This document shows positions 10,543 to 19,554 of a DNA stretch of 23,377 bases, piece after piece (the stretch's first letter is position 1; each line of letters starts with the position of its first letter). The stretch covers positions 1-23,377 of the forward strand of contig DBKX01000391.1 in NCBI GenBank assembly GCA_002297865.1, read 5' to 3'. The translations under genes were made by a program, and so were the position numbers. This DNA is from Lachnoclostridium sp. UBA739. Lineage in GTDB: Bacteria; Bacillota_A; Clostridia; Lachnospirales; Lachnospiraceae. The notes beneath the pieces were generated by a model that worked only from the letters and a program-made list of their open reading frames with translations, was not told the origin of the DNA and searched no databases.

Positions 10543-10878
10543 TTGAAGTTGTCAGAATCATTAAAAAGAAATACAGACTTTCAGAAGGTTTATAAAACTG
10601 GAAGGTCTTATGCTAATAAGTACTTAGTGATGTATATAATTAATAATGGTTTAGAAAGTAATAGAATAGGTATATCCGTTAGTAAGAAGGTTGGCAATAG
10701 TGTCGTTAGGCACAGAGTTACAAGATTGATAAGAGAAAGTTATCGGTTAAATAAACAACAATTGAAAACCGGATTTGATATAGTAGTTATTGCAAGAAAT
10801 TCTGCAAATGGAAAAGGATATGATGAAATCAGTAGTGCATTTATGCATTTAGGAAGTCTTCATAAGATTATTAAGTAA
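10543..10878 (+). CDS. rnpA: Ribonuclease P protein component
   Basis: Protein cofactor of RNase P, which trims the 5' ends of pre-tRNAs. 111 aa, usual length. The RNR motif region NRIGISVSKKVGNSVVRHRVTRLIRESYR (about 40-68) is intact. The start is TTG: the first TTG (10543) gives the family-like MKLSESLKRN but sits only 3 nt after AGGAG (10535-10539). A second TTG at 10549 has a better 9-nt spacing and would remove only two residues. Start uncertain, identity secure. It lies 45 nt after rpmH and 15 nt before yidD. Confidence 0.96.
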   Translation: MKLSESLKRNTDFQKVYKTGRSYANKYLVMYIINNGLESNRIGISVSKKVGNSVVRHRVTRLIRESYRLNKQQLKTGFDIVVIARNSANGKGYDEISSAFMHLGSLHKIIK

Positions 10879-10893
10879 AGAGCTGATGAAGAT

Positions 10894-11112
10894 ATGTGTT
10901 TGAAAAAGATTATTATACTTATGATAAAGTTTTACAGAAGGTATATATCTCCGTTGAAGCGCTGTGGGTGTTGCCGGTTCACGCCGACGTGTTCCCAATA
11001 TGCCATGGAAGCAGTCGAGAAGTATGGCGCCCTAAAGGGCAGCTACTTAGCGATAAGAAGAATACTAAGATGTAATCCGTTTCATGAGGGGGGATTTGAT
11101 CCTGTACCTTAG
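10894..11112 (+). CDS. yidD: Membrane protein insertion efficiency factor YidD
   Basis: 72-aa YidD-family protein that is thought to help YidC-dependent membrane protein insertion at the inner face of the membrane. The family core [19 protein letters not shown] with its conserved cysteines is followed by [26 protein letters not shown] short hydrophobic/amphipathic N-terminus is present. The ribosome binding site is weak. ATG at 10894 gives the usual hydrophobic start, and an internal ATG at 10921 is the alternative. The place between rnpA and yidC is the normal one. Confidence 0.95.
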   Translation: MCLKKIIILMIKFYRRYISPLKRCGCCRFTPTCSQYAMEAVEKYGALKGSYLAIRRILRCNPFHEGGFDPVP

Positions 11113-11168
11113 TGAGATATGTATTACTAGTATAAATAAATTATGTGTAGCTTAAAGGAGGATAAACA

Positions 11169-12416
11169 TTGGTCAAGTTATTCTTAACACAAGATCAAGG
11201 AAAGATTATAGGTCCGTTTGCTATTTTATTGGGTTTTATAATAAATGCATTATATAAGTTCCTCGCCTTATTTGGCGTTGAAAGTTCTGGATGGACTATT
11301 GTTTTAATGACATTTATCGTAAATGGTCTTATGATTCCGTTAACAATGAAGCAGCAAAAGAGTTCAAAGCTACAGTCACGTATGCAGCCAGAACTTACTG
11401 CTATACAGCAAAAGTATAAAGGAAAACAAGATCAGCAGTCTATGTTAGCACAACAGGCTGAAACAAAAGCGGTTTATGAGAAATATGGGACAAGCATGAT
11501 GAGTGGATGCTTACCTATGTTAATTACTATGCCAATTTTGTTTGCATTATATCGTGTAATTTACAACATTCCTGCGTACGTTGATTCAGTCAAGGCGCTT
11601 TATAGTGAGGTGGCAGTTTTAATTCAAGGTTCTAATGGCTATGTAGATACCCTTCAGACATATTTACAACATGTTCAAGTGTCTACTAAGGGCTGGGGCA
11701 ATATAAGTCAGGCTCTTTCAACAGCTAATGGAAATTCTGTGAATTACATTATAGACATACTTGCTAAACTTACACCAGATCAGTGGACTTCTCTACAAAA
11801 TGATTTTCCTCAGATTGCAGGGGAGATTCAGAATCATTATCAGAGTATTAAGCATGTTAATAGTTTCTTAGGCATGGATATTACATCAACTCCATCCTTA
11901 GCTTCTATTTCTGTAATGATACCAATCCTTGCGGTTGTTACACAGATGATTAGTACAAAGTTAATGACTATGAATAATCCAATTGATCCAGATAACCCAG
12001 CGGCAGCAACGATGAAGTCTATGAATGTTACAATGCCACTTGTTTCAGGTATTATGGGACTTTTCTTACCAATTGGTGTAGGTTTATATTGGGTTGCAGG
12101 TTCTGTATTCCGTATTATTCAGCAAATATTCTTTAACAAATACTTTGAAAAAATGGATATTGATGAATTAATTGAAAAGAATAGGGCAAAGGCACAAAAG
12201 AAAAGAGAACGTAGGGGTATAAGTTCTGAACAGACATTACAGCAATATGCAAACCAGAAGGTTACAACAGTAAAGGATAAGTCAGAAGCAGTAAAGACAA
12301 GTAATAAAAAGATAAAAGGCTCAAACGAGGTAAAGGATTATAAAAAGGGTAGTGCAAATTATGATCCAAATAGTATTAGTTCGATTGCAAATATGCTAGG
12401 TGGTAAAAAGGAATAG
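11169..12416 (+). CDS. yidC: Membrane protein insertase YidC/Oxa1
   Basis: Inserts membrane proteins alone or with SecYEG. 415 aa, starting with TTG 7 nt after a strong AAAGGAGG. Hydrophobic segments are seen at about 13-36, 41-60, 110-132, around 245-265 and 290-320, the last two containing SVMIPILAVVTQMI and SGIMGLFLPIGVGLYWVAG. A cytoplasmic Gln/Lys-rich coiled-coil-like hairpin (about 60-108) precedes SGCLPMLITMPILFALYRVI, as in the family. There is no N-terminal lipobox cysteine, unlike Bacillus SpoIIIJ. A polar extracellular insertion of roughly 100 residues (about 135-240) and a long basic tail make it longer than the Bacillus protein; both seem common in Lachnospiraceae, by memory only. 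Confidence 0.95.
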   Translation: MVKLFLTQDQGKIIGPFAILLGFIINALYKFLALFGVESSGWTIVLMTFIVNGLMIPLTMKQQKSSKLQSRMQPELTAIQQKYKGKQDQQSMLAQQAETKAVYEKYGTSMMSGCLPMLITMPILFALYRVIYNIPAYVDSVKALYSEVAVLIQGSNGYVDTLQTYLQHVQVSTKGWGNISQALSTANGNSVNYIIDILAKLTPDQWTSLQNDFPQIAGEIQNHYQSIKHVNSFLGMDITSTPSLASISVMIPILAVVTQMISTKLMTMNNPIDPDNPAAATMKSMNVTMPLVSGIMGLFLPIGVGLYWVAGSVFRIIQQIFFNKYFEKMDIDELIEKNRAKAQKKRERRGISSEQTLQQYANQKVTTVKDKSEAVKTSNKKIKGSNEVKDYKKGSANYDPNSISSIANMLGGKKE

Positions 12417-12433
12417 AGCAAGGGGGATTTCAA

Positions 12434-13249
12434 ATGGAGTGGGTTGAATTTACAGGAAAAAATGTTGATGATGCTTTAACAGAGGCATTAATTTCATTGG
12501 AAACAACAAGTGATAAGGTAGAATGGGAAGTAATTGAGAAAGAAAGTAAAGGCGTACTTGGTCTTTTTAGTAGACCTGCTAGAATTAGGGTTAGAGTAAA
12601 GCAGGAAGAAAAAAAGGAAGAAGAAGTAGTTGTAAAACCTCAAGTTAGGACAACAGTGACTACAGCTTCAACTATAACTTCAACAACAGTGGATTCTAAT
12701 ATTGCAGAAGTTGCAAGAACGTTTATGTTAAATGTTCTTAAGGAAATGCATGTTAATGCTGAGGTTAAAGTTGAATTAAAAGAGGGCAACCAGTTAGACA
12801 TCGACATTGTCGGTGAGGATATGGGTGTACTTATTGGAAAAAGAGGACAAACTTTAGACTCATTACAGTACTTGACAAGCCTGGTTGTGAATAAAGAAAG
12901 TTCTGTTTATGTTAAAGTTAAATTAGATACTGAAAATTATAGAGAACGTAGAAAAGAGACTCTTGAAAACCTTGCAAGAAACATTGCTTATAAGGTTAAA
13001 AGAAGTAAACATTCCGTTTCTTTGGAACCAATGAATCCATATGAAAGAAGAATTATTCATTCTGCGTTACAGTATGATAAATTTGTTGATACTCATAGTG
13101 AAGGGGAAGAACCTTATCGTCGAGTTGTTGTTACATTAAAGAACAACTCTAGAGATCACAGTAGGCATTACAACAGAAATTATCATAATAACAGTAATTC
13201 AGGATATAAGAAGAATTATAAACCTGAGCATAAAAATAGTAACATCTAG
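12434..13249 (+). CDS. jag: Jag/KhpB RNA-binding protein
   Basis: 271 aa with the three-part layout of Jag (KhpB/EloR). The Jag-N domain is at about 1-55 (FTGKNVDDALTEAL, KGVLGLFSRPARIRV). A Lys/Glu- then Thr/Ser-rich linker follows. The KH domain is at about 95-165, with GVLIGKRGQTLDSLQYL. The R3H domain is at about 170-235 (LEPMNPYERRIIHSALQ, GEEPYRRVVVTLK). It ends in an Asn/His/Lys-rich tail. The family binds RNA and in streptococci affects cell elongation; here the function is inferred. It follows yidC after 17 nt with AGGGGG as ribosome binding site, and the operon ends at the terminator just downstream. Confidence 0.95.
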   Translation: MEWVEFTGKNVDDALTEALISLETTSDKVEWEVIEKESKGVLGLFSRPARIRVRVKQEEKKEEEVVVKPQVRTTVTTASTITSTTVDSNIAEVARTFMLNVLKEMHVNAEVKVELKEGNQLDIDIVGEDMGVLIGKRGQTLDSLQYLTSLVVNKESSVYVKVKLDTENYRERRKETLENLARNIAYKVKRSKHSVSLEPMNPYERRIIHSALQYDKFVDTHSEGEEPYRRVVVTLKNNSRDHSRHYNRNYHNNSNSGYKKNYKPEHKNSNI

Positions 13250-13274
13250 TTATAAAGCAGGGCCAAAATAGAAG

Positions 13275-13318
13275 CGAAAGTATTATAGAGTAGTGACTCT
13301 GTTATACTTTCGTTTTTT
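13275..13318 (+). terminator. Strong intrinsic terminator after jag
   Basis: Left arm 13275-13291 pairs with right arm 13296-13312 in a 17-position stem interrupted by one T-T mismatch and one G-T wobble. The loop is AGTG, and six T (13313-13318) follow. It separates the rpmH-jag operon from mnmE. Confidence 0.9.
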
Positions 13319-13323
13319 ACTTT

Positions 13324-13352
13324 TTGAATTCTACTTTTAGATGTAGTAGTAT
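13324..13352 (+). promoter_or_regulatory. mnmE: Possible mnmE promoter
   Basis: TTGAAT (13324-13329) and TAGTAT (13347-13352) are spaced by 17 bp, each matching the consensus at 4 of 6 positions. Because a strong terminator precedes it, mnmE needs its own promoter and this is the best candidate in the gap. Confidence 0.4.
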
Positions 13353-13383
13353 GGCGTCTGCGTTGAAATAGAAAGGGAAATAT

Positions 13384-14760
13384 ATGAAGACAGATACAAT
13401 TGCAGCTATTGCAACTGCAGTAAGTAATGGTGGTATTTCAATTATTCGTGTTAGTGGTGATGAGGCATTAGACGTTGTTAACAAAATATATATATCAAAA
13501 GGTGGACAAAAAAAGTTAAAAGATTACGCATCCCATACAATACATTTTGGATACATCGAAAATCAAGGTGTAACAGTGGATGAAGTACTAGTGAGTATTT
13601 TTAGAGCACCAAATAGCTATACAATGGAAAATGTGGTTGAAATAAACTGCCATGGTGGTGCCTTGGTCACAAAAAAAATTCTAGAGTTATGTCTTGAAAA
13701 TGGAGCAAGATCAGCTGATCCTGGTGAATTCACAAAGTATGCATTTTTAAATGGGAGAATTGATCTTAGCCAGGCAGAGGCAGTTATGGATCTTATTAAT
13801 GCAAAAAGTGAGTACGCATTAATGAGTTCGGTTAATCAGTTAAAAGGCAGTATTCATGAAGAAATAGTTAAAATAAGAGAACAGTTGATTTTGGATGTAG
13901 CATTTATTGAAGCAGTATTAGATGATCCAGAGCACTATGAGTTTGGAGACTATCAGACAGAGTTAAAAGAGAGATTAATAAAACAGGTTACTGATCTTGA
14001 AGAATTACTGAAGACAGCGGATAATGGGAAGTTTGTAAGAGAGGGAATTCAGACCGCAATTGTAGGCAAGCCTAATGCGGGAAAATCTTCCTTACTAAAT
14101 CTTTTAGTGGGAACAGAAAAAGCCATTGTAACAGATATAGAGGGAACAACTAGGGATATTATTGAGGAATCAATTCAGATAGATGGAGTATGTCTTAATA
14201 TCATTGACACAGCGGGTATTAGAAATACTGAAAATGTGGTTGAAAAAATTGGCGTAGAAAAAGCAATAGAATGCATTAATCGAGCTGATCTTGTATTATA
14301 CGTAATTGATAGCTCAAGAGAATTAAATGAAAATGACTTTTCTATTATTGAAAAGATCAAAGATAAGAAGGCAATTATTTTACTAAACAAGACTGATCTT
14401 AATAGGGTTGTAGAACAAAAAGAAGTAGAAGATATGACCCAAAAGCCGGTATTTGCTATTTCAGCAAAACGTAATGAAGGGTTAGTAGAGGTGAGAGAAT
14501 GTATTAAAAATATGTTCTTCCAGGGCGAACTTAATTTTAATGATCAAGTTTACATTACAAATGTTAGACATAAAGAAGCATTGGCAGACGCAATTATTAG
14601 TCTAAAACAGGTTTTACAATCAATGGAGGATGAGATGCCAGAAGATTTCCTTAGTATTGATCTTATGAGCGCATACGAGAGATTAGGTGAAATTATTGGT
14701 GAGTCAGTTGGTGAAGATTTAATTAATACAATATTTAAAGAGTTTTGTATGGGTAAATAA
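13384..14760 (+). CDS. mnmE: tRNA uridine-5-carboxymethylaminomethyl modification GTPase MnmE
   Basis: GTPase that with MnmG modifies the wobble uridine (U34) of certain tRNAs. 458 aa, normal length. The N-terminal folate-binding domain starts MKTDTIAAIATAVSNGGISIIRVSG, with the NCHGG motif at about 88-92. The G domain has G1 GKPNAGKS (228-235), TDIEGTTRD (250-258), G3 DTAG (275-278) and G4 NKTD (335-338). The C-terminal FCMGK keeps the family's catalytic Cys (C-x-G-K). It stands 24 nt before mnmG, so both partners are made from the same message. Confidence 0.97.
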   Translation: MKTDTIAAIATAVSNGGISIIRVSGDEALDVVNKIYISKGGQKKLKDYASHTIHFGYIENQGVTVDEVLVSIFRAPNSYTMENVVEINCHGGALVTKKILELCLENGARSADPGEFTKYAFLNGRIDLSQAEAVMDLINAKSEYALMSSVNQLKGSIHEEIVKIREQLILDVAFIEAVLDDPEHYEFGDYQTELKERLIKQVTDLEELLKTADNGKFVREGIQTAIVGKPNAGKSSLLNLLVGTEKAIVTDIEGTTRDIIEESIQIDGVCLNIIDTAGIRNTENVVEKIGVEKAIECINRADLVLYVIDSSRELNENDFSIIEKIKDKKAIILLNKTDLNRVVEQKEVEDMTQKPVFAISAKRNEGLVEVRECIKNMFFQGELNFNDQVYITNVRHKEALADAIISLKQVLQSMEDEMPEDFLSIDLMSAYERLGEIIGESVGEDLINTIFKEFCMGK

Positions 14761-14784
14761 GTTAAGTAGAAGGAGACGAAAGAG

Positions 14785-16668
14785 ATGTCGTATGAGTATG
14801 AGAGTTACGATGTAGTTGTAGTTGGAGCGGGACATGCAGGATGTGAAGCAGCACTTGCATGTGCAAGACTAGGACTTAACACAATTGTATTTACAGTTAG
14901 CGTAGATAGCATAGCACTTATGCCATGTAATCCTAACATCGGGGGAAGTTCGAAAGGTCATTTAGTAAAAGAGATAGATGCATTGGGTGGTGAAATGGGT
15001 AAAAACATTGATAAGACCTATATCCAATCAAAAATGCTAAATAAATCAAAGGGGCCAGCGGTACATTCTCTACGTGCCCAGGCAGATAAGCAGGATTACA
15101 CAAGAGAAATGCGTCACGTACTTGAAAATACAGAAAATCTTACTGTAAGACAAGGTGAAGTATGTAAGATTCTTGTTGAAAACAATCAAGTAACAGGTGT
15201 TGAACTATTTTCAGGAGCAATTTATAGATGTAGAGCAGTTGTTTTGTGTACTGGTGTGTATTTAAAAGCAAGATGCGTCTATGGAGATGTAAGTAATTAT
15301 ACAGGTCCAAATGGTTTATCGGCAGCAAACCACTTATCCGATTCTCTTCGTAATCTTGGTATCGAATTATATCGATTTAAAACAGGAACACCAGCTAGAA
15401 TTGATCGAAGATCAATTGACTTTAGTGTGATGGAAGAACAGAAGGGTGATGAAGAAATAGTACCATTTTCATTCACAAATCAGCCTGAGGATATTAAGAA
15501 AGATCAGATTTCATGCTGGTTAACATACACCAATGAAAAGACACATGAAATTATAAAGGATAATCTTGATCGATCACCATTATATTCGGGAAATATTCAA
15601 GGAACAGGTCCACGTTACTGCCCTTCAATTGAAGATAAGGTAGTACGTTTTGCAGATAAAAACAGACATCAGGTATTTATTGAACCAGAAGGAAATTATA
15701 CAAATGAAATGTATATTGGGGGAATGTCCTCATCACTACCTGAAGATGTTCAATATAAAATGTATCGATCAGTAAAAGGGCTTGAAAATGTAAAAATTGT
15801 AAGAAATGCATATGCAATTGAATATGATTGTATCAATCCCATGCAATTAAAGCCAACCTTAGAATTTAAAAAGATCAGCGGGTTGTTTAGTGGTGGTCAG
15901 TTTAATGGTAGTTCAGGTTATGAAGAAGCGGCAGCCCAGGGATTGATTGCCGGTATTAATGCAAGTATGAAGTTACTTGGTAAAGAGCAGTTAGTTCTTG
16001 ATCGATCACAAGCATATATCGGCGTTCTGATCGATGATTTGGTAACAAAGGAGACACATGAACCATATCGAATGATGACTTCTAGAGCGGAGTATCGTTT
16101 AATCCTACGTCAGGATAATGCGGACATGAGATTAACTGAGATTGGTTATAAAATTGGATTGATCGATCAAGAGAGATTCGATCATTTACAAGAAAAGAAA
16201 CGATTGATCGATGAAGAAATAAAACGTTTGGAAAACACAACAGTAGGTGCTTCAGAAGCTGTTAACGAAGAACTTTGCAAACATGATAGTACACCATTAA
16301 ATTCTGGATCTTCACTAGCAGAATTAATTAAACGTCCTGAACTAGATTACGAAAGTATTAAAAATATAGATAAGAAACGTGTTGATCTTCCAAGAGAGGT
16401 TACCGATCAAGTTACAATTAATATTAAGTATGATGGTTATATAAAAAGACAGCTTCGCCAGGTAGAGCAGTACAAGAAACTTGAGAATAAGAGAATTCCG
16501 GATGATATTAATTATGAAGAAGTGAACAGTCTTAGAATAGAAGCAAAGCAAAAACTCTCTCAGATTCGCCCGATTTCAGTTGGACAGGCATCAAGAATTT
16601 CAGGAGTATCTCCAGCAGATATTTCAGTATTGCTTGTATATTTAGAACAATATAGAAGAAAGAGATAG
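14785..16668 (+). CDS. mnmG: tRNA uridine-5-carboxymethylaminomethyl modification enzyme MnmG (GidA)
   Basis: FAD-dependent partner of MnmE in U34 tRNA modification. 627 aa, normal length. The FAD dinucleotide fold [21 protein letters not shown] is at about 10-30. [15 protein letters not shown] and [17 protein letters not shown] are family motifs, the latter with its conserved Cys. The FAD-binding segment near [16 protein letters not shown] is also present, as is the C-terminal domain ending [19 protein letters not shown] good ribosome binding site (AGAAGGAGA) precedes the ATG. The 3' two thirds of the gene are rich in GATC sites, three of them as GATCGATC. Confidence 0.97.
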   Translation: MSYEYESYDVVVVGAGHAGCEAALACARLGLNTIVFTVSVDSIALMPCNPNIGGSSKGHLVKEIDALGGEMGKNIDKTYIQSKMLNKSKGPAVHSLRAQADKQDYTREMRHVLENTENLTVRQGEVCKILVENNQVTGVELFSGAIYRCRAVVLCTGVYLKARCVYGDVSNYTGPNGLSAANHLSDSLRNLGIELYRFKTGTPARIDRRSIDFSVMEEQKGDEEIVPFSFTNQPEDIKKDQISCWLTYTNEKTHEIIKDNLDRSPLYSGNIQGTGPRYCPSIEDKVVRFADKNRHQVFIEPEGNYTNEMYIGGMSSSLPEDVQYKMYRSVKGLENVKIVRNAYAIEYDCINPMQLKPTLEFKKISGLFSGGQFNGSSGYEEAAAQGLIAGINASMKLLGKEQLVLDRSQAYIGVLIDDLVTKETHEPYRMMTSRAEYRLILRQDNADMRLTEIGYKIGLIDQERFDHLQEKKRLIDEEIKRLENTTVGASEAVNEELCKHDSTPLNSGSSLAELIKRPELDYESIKNIDKKRVDLPREVTDQVTINIKYDGYIKRQLRQVEQYKKLENKRIPDDINYEEVNSLRIEAKQKLSQIRPISVGQASRISGVSPADISVLLVYLEQYRRKR

Positions 16669-16680
16669 AAAGGGAGCTAT

Positions 16681-17391
16681 ATGGACTTAACATATTTTAA
16701 AGAGTTATTAGAGCATATTGGGGTAGAACTTACAGAAAGGCAATTCGATCAATTTGTTAAGTACTACGAAATGCTCGTAGAGAAAAATAAGGTTATGAAC
16801 CTGACTGCAATTACCGAGTGGAGTGAGGTAGTTTTAAAGCACTTTGTAGATAGTCTTTCGATTAATCAATATTACGAACTTAAAAGTCAAAGGGTTGTTG
16901 ATATTGGAACAGGAGCGGGTTTCCCTGGTATTCCATTAAAAATTGCTTTTCCAGAGTTAGAAATTGTGTTAGTGGACTCACTTAATAAGAGGGTCAAGTT
17001 TCTTAATGAAGTAATAGAAGCGCTGGGATTAGAAAATATTACAGCAGTTCATGGTAGGGCGGAAGATATTGGGCGTGATGTTAGGTACAGAGAGAGTTTT
17101 GATCTTTGTGTTTCAAGGGCGGTAGCAAATCTTTCTACCTTGAGTGAGTATTGCATGCCATTAGTAAAGGTTAATGGAAGATTTATTTCCTATAAAGCAG
17201 GAAACTTAGAAGAGGAGCTTGAAAGTTCTAAAAATGCAATATTTAAGCTTGGTGGAAAGTTAAAAAAAGTGCAGCCTTTTGCATTACCTGAATCAGATAT
17301 TCAAAGAAATTTTGTATTTATAGAAAAAAAGAGTAAGACTTCTAAGGCTTATCCGCGATTAGCAGGTAAGCCAACGAAGGAACCACTGTAG
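16681..17391 (+). CDS. rsmG: 16S rRNA (guanine-N7) methyltransferase RsmG (GidB)
   Basis: SAM-dependent methyltransferase acting on a guanosine in the 530 loop of 16S rRNA (G527 in E. coli). 236 aa, normal length. The SAM-binding motif I is VVDIGTGAGFPGIPLKIAFP (about 76-95), followed by an acidic residue in EIVLVDSLNKRVKFL and by SRAVANLSTLSEYC. The C-terminus YPRLAGKPTKEPL is typical. It starts 12 nt after mnmG, in the same operon. In many Firmicutes the next genes are noc, parA and parB; here they are not found. Confidence 0.97.
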   Translation: MDLTYFKELLEHIGVELTERQFDQFVKYYEMLVEKNKVMNLTAITEWSEVVLKHFVDSLSINQYYELKSQRVVDIGTGAGFPGIPLKIAFPELEIVLVDSLNKRVKFLNEVIEALGLENITAVHGRAEDIGRDVRYRESFDLCVSRAVANLSTLSEYCMPLVKVNGRFISYKAGNLEEELESSKNAIFKLGGKLKKVQPFALPESDIQRNFVFIEKKSKTSKAYPRLAGKPTKEPL

Positions 17392-17410
17392 GGTATAAAA
17401 AAATTCTTTT

Positions 17411-17446
17411 AAAAGGCAGATACAAGATAAAATGTATCTGCCTTTT
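17411..17446. terminator. Bidirectional terminator between rsmG and the alpha/beta hydrolase gene
   Basis: Arms 17411-17424 (AAAAGGCAGATACA) and 17433-17446 (TGTATCTGCCTTTT) are perfectly complementary with an 8-nt loop. The A-run on one side and T-run on the other make it work in both directions, which fits the two convergent genes whose ends flank it (17391 and 17448). Confidence 0.9.
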
Positions 17447-17447
17447 G

Positions 17448-18392
17448 CTAGAAGTATATTGCTGAAATAAAATCTTCTGGTTGTTCCATATGAGGAAACA
17501 TTTTTGTATTAGGAACCATGCTAATTTCAATACTCTGGTTTAAGTCTAGGTAGGTTTGCTTGATTAAATCAGCATTGTTAATGCTTGAACCTAAAATAAT
17601 TTGAATATCGTTATTGATTGCCTTCAAAGCATGCGAAATATTAATATTAACAAATTTACCACAGATACTTGCCATTAAATATTTTGATGAAGCTCCATTA
17701 AGATGAGATGCTTCAGAAAATGCTTCAATTTGGTGATGCGAGACTAACTGTTTATTATTAAAATAAATATTATTAAATCTATTACTAATTGCTATATTGG
17801 AATGATGCAAATTAAATATAAGGGTTCCTAGAATAGGAATCTCTAAAGTTCGTTTTCGTAATTTATCAAATTTATTAGGGAATTTATTAAGTGTATCCAA
17901 AGATGTCGGATTTATTAGAGTTAATTTCTGTATTAACTGTGGTTCTATATAACAAGCCATAACTGATGCAGAACAACTGTAGCCTGACGAAATAATATGA
18001 GTTTTCTGCTTTATTACATTTTTAATAAAATCTGTTATGAGCTGTACATATAAGTAATTTGTATAAGTTATGTTTGGCTTGTCAGAACGTCCACATCCAA
18101 TTAAATCTATGGCATATACAGTGTTGTTTTTAGACAAGGCATTAATGACTCGTTTCCATTCAAAACTAGAACTTTCACAAGAAAGATCATGAATGAGTAA
18201 AATAGGCGAACCGCTTCCATGAATAGAATAGTGGATTTTACCAAATTTCCAGTTATAGTATTCATTATTACTCGTATAAAGATATTCCTTTGCTGTAGAC
18301 TTCAATTGTACTAATTTATTAATAAAGCATATACCTGCTGTAGATAAAACTAGCACCTTTATAGTAGAAATTATTTTTTTGTTATTATTCAA
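17448..18392 (-). CDS. Membrane-anchored alpha/beta-fold hydrolase, substrate unknown
   Basis: 314 aa. A hydrophobic segment near the N-terminus (about 7-27) is probably an uncleaved membrane anchor. The alpha/beta hydrolase fold shows an oxyanion-hole motif HGSGSP (58-63), AIDLIGCGRSDKP (94-106) and a nucleophile elbow GYSCS with Ser139. The likely catalytic His is His301 in FPHMEQPE. At the strand where these enzymes usually carry the catalytic Asp (G-x-x-D), the sequence reads GSSINNAD (268-275); Asp275 or an Asn would have to serve. The start is TTG at 18392, preceded by GAGGAG with a spacer of about 7-8 nt. It is divergent from the sensor kinase gene and faces the replication fork. Base composition looks more AT-rich than in its neighbours. 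The substrate cannot be read from the sequence. Confidence 0.8.
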   Translation of the reverse strand: MNNNKKIISTIKVLVLSTAGICFINKLVQLKSTAKEYLYTSNNEYYNWKFGKIHYSIHGSGSPILLIHDLSCESSSFEWKRVINALSKNNTVYAIDLIGCGRSDKPNITYTNYLYVQLITDFIKNVIKQKTHIISSGYSCSASVMACYIEPQLIQKLTLINPTSLDTLNKFPNKFDKLRKRTLEIPILGTLIFNLHHSNIAISNRFNNIYFNNKQLVSHHQIEAFSEASHLNGASSKYLMASICGKFVNINISHALKAINNDIQIILGSSINNADLIKQTYLDLNQSIEISMVPNTKMFPHMEQPEDFISAIYF

Positions 18393-18429
18393 TTTAACAC
18401 TCCTCTCTCAACGAATTAGCTTTACTAAT

Positions 18430-18458
18430 ATTATATGTTAAAATGCAGGTTGAAACAA
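18430..18458 (-). promoter_or_regulatory. Likely promoter of the alpha/beta hydrolase gene
   Basis: On the minus strand a perfect TATAAT (18435-18430) lies 17 bp after a weak TTGTTT (18458-18453), about 38 nt before the TTG start. Confidence 0.5.
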
Positions 18459-18513
18459 TTAAATTTTAGATAATTTACTTAGGAACATTGGAAATTAATA
18501 GATATTATTTTGT

Positions 18514-18542
18514 TTTACTTTAAAGTTAATTTATTATATAAT
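18514..18542 (+). promoter_or_regulatory. Likely promoter of the two-component pair, with internal palindrome
   Basis: TTTACT (18514-18519) and a perfect TATAAT (18537-18542) are 17 bp apart. A 10-bp palindrome, ACTTTAAAGT (18517-18526), overlaps the -35 and spacer and could be an operator. Because the -10 box covers the upstream ATG at 18541, that ATG cannot be the translation start. Confidence 0.6.
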
Positions 18543-18570
18543 GTTTTTATATTATACAGTGGGGGCTAAT

Positions 18571-19554
18571 ATGAAGGAATTTTGTGATATTATAGAGAAT
18601 ATTGAAATTTTAAGGGGACGATTTCTCGAGTATGCAAATGAGTATGAGGAAAAAAGGTGTCATATCCTTGCATATATAGAGAGGTTGCAAAATTATTTGC
18701 ACGAGATAAAGAACTGTAAGGGAGAAAATTTGATTGTAGAGACTATTGAATTATTGGAACAGGAACAGAAGTCTTATAATAAGGCAATCCAATTATTCGG
18801 CGATGTAATAGAGGAATTAAACTCTATTACATCCATTAATAACATAGATGAGAATACTGCAAAAAAATTAAATTCAGGCATTGAAGTGTTAGAGACACAA
18901 GAACAAATAAGAAAAAGGATAGCAAGAGAGCTCCACGATTCGGCGGTACAGAGTTTGACTGGATTGATTTACAAAACAGAGTTGTGTACAAAACTGTTAG
19001 AGAAAGATCCAACTAGGGTAAGATTGGAATTGCAGATAATAATAGGATCATTAAAGACAGTTATTGAAGAGATGAGAAGTACAATATATAATCTTAGACC
19101 AACAATGGTAAGTGAAAAAAGTTTTGATTACTCAGTTAAAATGCATATGGATAATCTTAAGATAAAGTATCCAAATATTACCTTTCAGTATATGAGAAAT
19201 GGTGTTAAAAAAAAGATAAAAGATATATACTGTTTGACCTTGCTAAGAATAGTACAAGAGGCATGCCAAAATGCAGTCAATCACTCAGATGCAAAGCTTA
19301 TCAAAGTAAAGGTTACATATTTAGATGAAAAGTTAATATTAATTATATCAGATGACGGAAAAGGCTTTGATTGTGAATATGTAGAAGAAAAAGTAAGCCA
19401 GTGCGAACACTTTGGGTTATCAATTATGAAGGAACGTGCTCAATTAATGAATGCTAACTTTATGATTAAGTCAAGTGAAAGCAAGGGAACAACAGTTCAG
19501 ATAGAAGTACCAGAAGTTTATAGTGATGAGGGTGATAAGAATGGCTCAGATTAA
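18571..19554 (+). CDS. DegS/NarL-family sensor histidine kinase, cytoplasmic
   Basis: 327 aa with no membrane segment or signal peptide. The N-terminal ~110 residues are mostly helical and coiled-coil-like and probably form the signal-sensing part. The HisKA_3 dimerisation motif RIARELHDSAVQSLTG has the phospho-acceptor His122. The HATPase domain shows EACQNAVNHSDA (N-box, about 230-241), SDDGKGF (G1), FGLSIMKERA and SKGTTVQIEVP. This layout is that of DegS. ATG at 18571 is chosen over 18541 because GGGGG lies 6 nt before it and the upstream ATG is inside the -10 box. Its end overlaps the response regulator gene by 14 nt. The signal is unknown. Confidence 0.88.
   Translation: MKEFCDIIENIEILRGRFLEYANEYEEKRCHILAYIERLQNYLHEIKNCKGENLIVETIELLEQEQKSYNKAIQLFGDVIEELNSITSINNIDENTAKKLNSGIEVLETQEQIRKRIARELHDSAVQSLTGLIYKTELCTKLLEKDPTRVRLELQIIIGSLKTVIEEMRSTIYNLRPTMVSEKSFDYSVKMHMDNLKIKYPNITFQYMRNGVKKKIKDIYCLTLLRIVQEACQNAVNHSDAKLIKVKVTYLDEKLILIISDDGKGFDCEYVEEKVSQCEHFGLSIMKERAQLMNANFMIKSSESKGTTVQIEVPEVYSDEGDKNGSD

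Noticed and set aside
18541..18570. Upstream ATG for the sensor kinase
   Set aside because: It lies inside the -10 box of the likely promoter and has no ribosome binding site; ATG at 18571 has GGGGG at the right distance.
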